Part shown: in pieces, positions 6,676 to 9,502 of the stretch
Numbering within the stretch: the first letter of the stretch is position 1
Layout of the letters: every line of letters begins with the position of its first letter
Source: Pseudorhodobacter antarcticus
Lineage (GTDB): Bacteria > Pseudomonadota > Alphaproteobacteria > Rhodobacterales > Rhodobacteraceae
DNA: 9,502 nucleotides
Assembly: GCA_945861995.1 (NCBI GenBank)
Contig: CAMAWZ010000072.1
Span: 1 to 9,502 of the forward strand
Reading direction: 5' to 3'
Position numbers and translations under genes: made by a program
The notes under the pieces: generated by a model
Told to the model about the DNA's origin: nothing
The model's input: only the letters and a program-made list of their open reading frames with translations
Databases searched by the model: none

Positions 6676-7943
6676 TAAAGTGCCTTGGCCCGCGCATCCA
6701 GCATGTTCTGCGTGATCAGAACAATGCCCCCTTCGCTGCGCCGAAACCACTTGGCATCTTCCACAGGGTCTTGGCCCACAACCAACCCTTCGGGAATATT
6801 CACGCCCCTGTCAATCACACAGCGCGTCAGGTCTGCCTTGCGGTTAACGATCACCTGCGGCAAGGCGACGACATGGTCAAGTGACGAAAAGCTATGCGTG
6901 CGAACCCCCGTAAACAGCAGCGAATTGCGCACTTCACTGCCCGAAACTATACAATCACCCGATACAAGGGATGACACGGCCATACCACGCCGCGTGTCTT
7001 CGTCATGGATAAACTTGGCGGGGGGCAGAATTTCGGCATATGTCCAAATCGGCCAACTTTGATCGTAGATGTCCAGTTTTGGAATGAAATCCGTCAGGTC
7101 GATATTGGCCTGCCAAAAGGCATCAATCGTGCCCACATCGCGCCAATAGGGTTCTTGTTCCAGACCCGAGGTCACGCAGCTGTCAGCAAAGCGGTGCGCC
7201 ACAGCCTTGCCGTTTTTCACAATTTCAGGGATCAGATCACTGCCAAAATCATGGCTTGAATTATCGTCGTTCATATCGCGGATCAGCAAATCGCGCAGGA
7301 ACGTCCAATTAAAAACATAAATCCCCATCGAGGCCAGCGCGTGAGCAGGATCGCCTGGAATGCTGGGCGGGTCTTTGGGCTTTTCCAAAAACTGGGTGAT
7401 GCGCATATCTTGATCCACGTGCATCACCCCAAAGGCGATCGCCTCCATGCGCGGCACTGTCAGGCAGCCAATGGTCACATCTGCGCCCGAATTGACGTGC
7501 TGTTGCAGCATCACCTCATAGTCCATTTTGTAGATGTGATCGCCCGCCAGCACGACGATATATTCCACATCATAGCTGTCGACGATGTCGATATTCTGCG
7601 CCACAGCGTCTGCCGTGCCCAAATACCATTTGTTTTCATCCACACGTTGACTGGCTGGCAGAATGTCCAAATACTCGTTGCGCTCCGCACGAAAAAACCC
7701 CCAGCCACGCTGCATATGGCGGATCAGGCTGTGCGCTTTGTACTGGGTGGCAATCGCCATTTTGCGAATGCCAGAATTCAGGGCGTTCGATAGGGCAAAG
7801 TCGATGATCCGCGTATTACCGCCGAAGTACACCGCAGGTTTTGCGCGGTTATCCGTCAGCTCCTTCAGGCGGCTACCGCGCCCGCCCGCCAGCACAAAGG
7901 CCATGGCGCGCGACGATAGGCGAGTGTTTGGTCCGGCTTTCAT
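6675..7943 (-). CDS. glgC: Glucose-1-phosphate adenylyltransferase (ADP-glucose pyrophosphorylase)
   Basis: It makes ADP-glucose and pyrophosphate from ATP and glucose-1-P, the committed and allosterically controlled step of bacterial glycogen synthesis, as a cytosolic tetramer. The 422-residue length fits the family (E. coli 431). The N-terminal nucleotidyltransferase fold shows LAGGRGSRLKE (18-28) with KP at 35-36, WYLGTADAV (106-114), GDHIYKMDY (134-142) with catalytic Asp135, FLEKP (185-189) for glucose-1-P binding, and SMGIYVF (205-211). The C-terminal part should be the left-handed beta-helix. Alphaproteobacterial enzymes are known to respond to fructose-6-P and pyruvate; that is family knowledge and not read from this sequence. 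GGGAGG (7949-7954), 5 nt before the ATG, is the strongest ribosome-binding site in the cluster. The 53-nt gap from glgB, with its palindrome, is the only glg spacer in the window. Confidence 0.97.
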   Translation of the reverse strand: MKAGPNTRLSSRAMAFVLAGGRGSRLKELTDNRAKPAVYFGGNTRIIDFALSNALNSGIRKMAIATQYKAHSLIRHMQRGWGFFRAERNEYLDILPASQRVDENKWYLGTADAVAQNIDIVDSYDVEYIVVLAGDHIYKMDYEVMLQQHVNSGADVTIGCLTVPRMEAIAFGVMHVDQDMRITQFLEKPKDPPSIPGDPAHALASMGIYVFNWTFLRDLLIRDMNDDNSSHDFGSDLIPEIVKNGKAVAHRFADSCVTSGLEQEPYWRDVGTIDAFWQANIDLTDFIPKLDIYDQSWPIWTYAEILPPAKFIHDEDTRRGMAVSSLVSGDCIVSGSEVRNSLLFTGVRTHSFSSLDHVVALPQVIVNRKADLTRCVIDRGVNIPEGLVVGQDPVEDAKWFRRSEGGIVLITQNMLDARAKAL

Positions 7944-7957
7944 ATCGTCCTCCCAGT

Positions 7958-7973
7958 CGATGATATAGCATCG
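7958..7973. repeat. 16-bp imperfect palindrome before glgC
   Basis: The sequence CGATGATATAGCATCG has 5-bp arms CGATG/CATCG and a TATA core, with one mismatched pair (A/G) between arm and core. It lies in the AT-rich glgB-glgC spacer, ending 3 nt before the glgC ribosome-binding site. It could be a DNA operator, a small mRNA hairpin, or an incidental sequence. On the minus strand it includes TGCTATATC, which resembles an extended -10, but no matching -35 is seen. Confidence 0.4.
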
Positions 7974-7996
7974 TTCATTTAGCGTCGGTGATGTAA

Positions 7997-9502
7997 TTAC
8001 TTTTGTTCTTTGAAAAATAACGTGGACAGAGGCGGCAGGGTGATTTCCGCCGAAAAATCGCGCCCCCTATGGGCGAGCGGTTCGGCCACTACCCCGCCCA
8101 TGTTGCCCGTATTCCCGCCGCCATAAATTGCCGCATTGGTGTTCAGCACTTCGGCCCATGTGCCGCCCGATGGCAGGCCAACGCGATAGCGGCGCGGCAC
8201 AGGCGTCATGTTGCAGATAACCACTATGCGGGGGGCATCGCCTGCGCGGCGCTCCCATACAAACACTGAATGTTCTGCATCGCCGCCCTCGATCCATGCA
8301 AACCCTTCGGGCTTGCAATCCATCTCGTGCAAGGCAGGTTCATTGCGATACAGATGGTTCAGATCGCGCACCAGCAGTTGAACGCCGCGATGGGCGGGGG
8401 TATCCGCCTCGTGCCAATCAAGGCTTTGAGTGTGGTTCCATTCTCGGCTTTGGGCAAATTCGCAGCCCATAAACAATAGCTTCTTGCCGGGATGGCCCCA
8501 CATAAACCCGTAATAGGCGCGCAGGTTTGCAAAGCGGTGGGCCTCATCGCCGCCCATCTTTTGCAGCATCGACCCTTTGCCATGCACCACCTCGTCATGA
8601 CTAATGGGCAGCACATAGTTTTCCGAAAAGGCATAATGCAGCCCGAAGGTCATTTTGTCGTGGTGGTATTTGCGGTTGATCGGATCTTCCGCCATGTAGA
8701 GCAGTGTGTCGTTCATCCAGCCCATGTTCCATTTGAACCCAAAGCCAAGCCCGCCCAAATGCACAGGGCGCGAGACGCCGTCAAAGGCGGTGCTTTCTTC
8801 GGCCACCGTCATGATCCCGTCCATCGCGCCGTAGGCATCTGTATTCATGGCGCGCAAAAGGGCAATCGCCTCATAATTTTCGCGCCCGCCGTTCCTGTTG
8901 GGAACCCACTGGCCGTCTTGCCGCGAATAATCACGATACAGCATCGAAGCAACTGCATCCACGCGCAGCCCGTCAATATGGTATTCTTCCAGCCAATAAC
9001 GGGCATTCGAGACAAGGAAATTGGCCACTTCGACACGGCCATAGTTGTAAATCAGCGTGTTCCAATCCTGATGGAAGCCTTCCTTTGGGTCGGAATGTTC
9101 GAAAAGTGCAGTTCCGTCAAATTGGGCCAATCCATGCGTATCGGATGGAAAATGGCCTGGAACCCAGTCAATCAACACCCCAATTCCGCGATTATGCGCT
9201 GTATCGATCAGGGTGCGCAGCTCGCACGGCAGCCCGTGGCGGATTGTGGGGGCGAAAAGGCCAATGGGCTGATAGCCCCATGATCCATCAAACGGGTATT
9301 CAGAAATTGGCAAAAACTCGACATGGGTAAAACCCATCCATACGGCATAGTCGATAAGTTGCTCGGCCAGTTCCAGATAAGACAGCATCCGCCCGCCCTC
9401 GGCGCGCCGCCATGACGGCAAATGCACCTCATAAACCGACATCGGGGCCGCGATATTCTGCTTTGCCGTGCGCGTTTGCATCCAATCTGCATCCGACCAC
9501 AG
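7997..9502 (-). CDS. glgB: 1,4-alpha-glucan branching enzyme GlgB, 5' end outside window
   Basis: This GH13 enzyme cuts alpha-1,4 chains and rejoins them as alpha-1,6 branches on glycogen in the cytosol. The frame is open to the right edge, giving 501 visible codons. The codons upstream of the ATG at 9479-9481 read LWSDADW and continue the family alignment, so that ATG is internal. Numbering from it, the GH13 regions are DWVPGHFP (105-112), GLRVDAV with nucleophile Asp175, AEES with acid/base Glu228, and SHDEVVHGKG with His295-Asp296. The 53- and 68-residue spacings between the three catalytic acids equal those in E. coli GlgB (405, 458, 526), which implies a total near 724 residues, with about 223 N-terminal ones (CBM48 region) missing from view. 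The C-terminal beta-sandwich domain is complete and ends at TAA. It is the first visible gene of the cluster; anything further upstream, such as glgP, cannot be seen. Confidence 0.97.
   Translation of the reverse strand: MWSDADWMQTRTAKQNIAAPMSVYEVHLPSWRRAEGGRMLSYLELAEQLIDYAVWMGFTHVEFLPISEYPFDGSWGYQPIGLFAPTIRHGLPCELRTLIDTAHNRGIGVLIDWVPGHFPSDTHGLAQFDGTALFEHSDPKEGFHQDWNTLIYNYGRVEVANFLVSNARYWLEEYHIDGLRVDAVASMLYRDYSRQDGQWVPNRNGGRENYEAIALLRAMNTDAYGAMDGIMTVAEESTAFDGVSRPVHLGGLGFGFKWNMGWMNDTLLYMAEDPINRKYHHDKMTFGLHYAFSENYVLPISHDEVVHGKGSMLQKMGGDEAHRFANLRAYYGFMWGHPGKKLLFMGCEFAQSREWNHTQSLDWHEADTPAHRGVQLLVRDLNHLYRNEPALHEMDCKPEGFAWIEGGDAEHSVFVWERRAGDAPRIVVICNMTPVPRRYRVGLPSGGTWAEVLNTNAAIYGGGNTGNMGGVVAEPLAHRGRDFSAEITLPPLSTLFFKEQK

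Larger units (their letters stand above)
1544..9502 (-). other. Glycogen metabolism operon glgB-glgC-glgA-glgX-pgm
   Basis: Five collinear genes with gaps of 53 and 9 nt and then two 4-nt stop/start overlaps, so a single transcript is likely. The set covers precursor supply, activation, elongation, branching and debranching. The order differs from the E. coli glgBXCAP arrangement, with glgX after glgA and pgm in the last position. Glycogen phosphorylase is not in view. The operon promoter lies beyond the right edge. Confidence 0.85.

Noticed and set aside
8492..9283. 263-codon open frame on the plus strand
   Set aside because: It is antisense to the conserved catalytic part of glgB and shows no ribosome-binding site or known motif.
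9479..9481. ATG as the true start of glgB
   Set aside because: The open frame continues upstream with residues fitting GlgB, and starting here would remove about 230 N-terminal residues found in the family.

Overview
The window reads as chromosomal DNA of an alphaproteobacterium, most likely Rhodobacterales (Roseobacter/Rhodobacter type). This rests on moderately high GC, the protein sequences, and a compact glgB-glgC-glgA-glgX-pgm cluster of a kind I associate with that group. The taxonomic call is an inference; no rRNA or other marker is present. All seven genes are on the minus strand, so transcription runs from high to low coordinates. Coding density is very high and I see no mobile element, tRNA, rRNA or CRISPR array.

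Region 1 (9502 down to 1544) is a glycogen operon: glgB (branching enzyme, 5' end outside the window), glgC (ADP-glucose pyrophosphorylase), glgA (glycogen synthase), glgX (debranching enzyme) and pgm (phosphoglucomutase). The last four are packed tightly: a 9-nt gap between glgC and glgA, a GTGA overlap between glgA and glgX, and an ATGA overlap between glgX and pgm. Together they cover interconversion of glucose-6-P and glucose-1-P (Pgm), activation to ADP-glucose (GlgC), chain elongation (GlgA), branching (GlgB) and debranching of trimmed chains (GlgX). The only glg intergenic space is 53 nt before glgC, and it holds an imperfect 16-bp palindrome.

Region 2 (1543 to 1390) is a 154-bp spacer with a good candidate PhoB (Pho) box at 1438-1455, facing the downstream genes. 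I see no convincing terminator for the glycogen operon there.

Region 3 (1389 to 1) is the start of an ABC import operon of the phosphonate/phosphite type: a periplasmic PhnD-like binding protein followed 7 nt later by a PhnC-like ATPase that runs off the left edge. The permease is not in view. The Pho box suggests induction by phosphate starvation. A hand comparison with E. coli PhnD suggests that several ligand-pocket positions differ, so the substrate should be regarded as open.

I found no clear evidence of an undescribed system. The points most worth checking are the Pho box, the altered PhnD pocket and the palindrome ahead of glgC.
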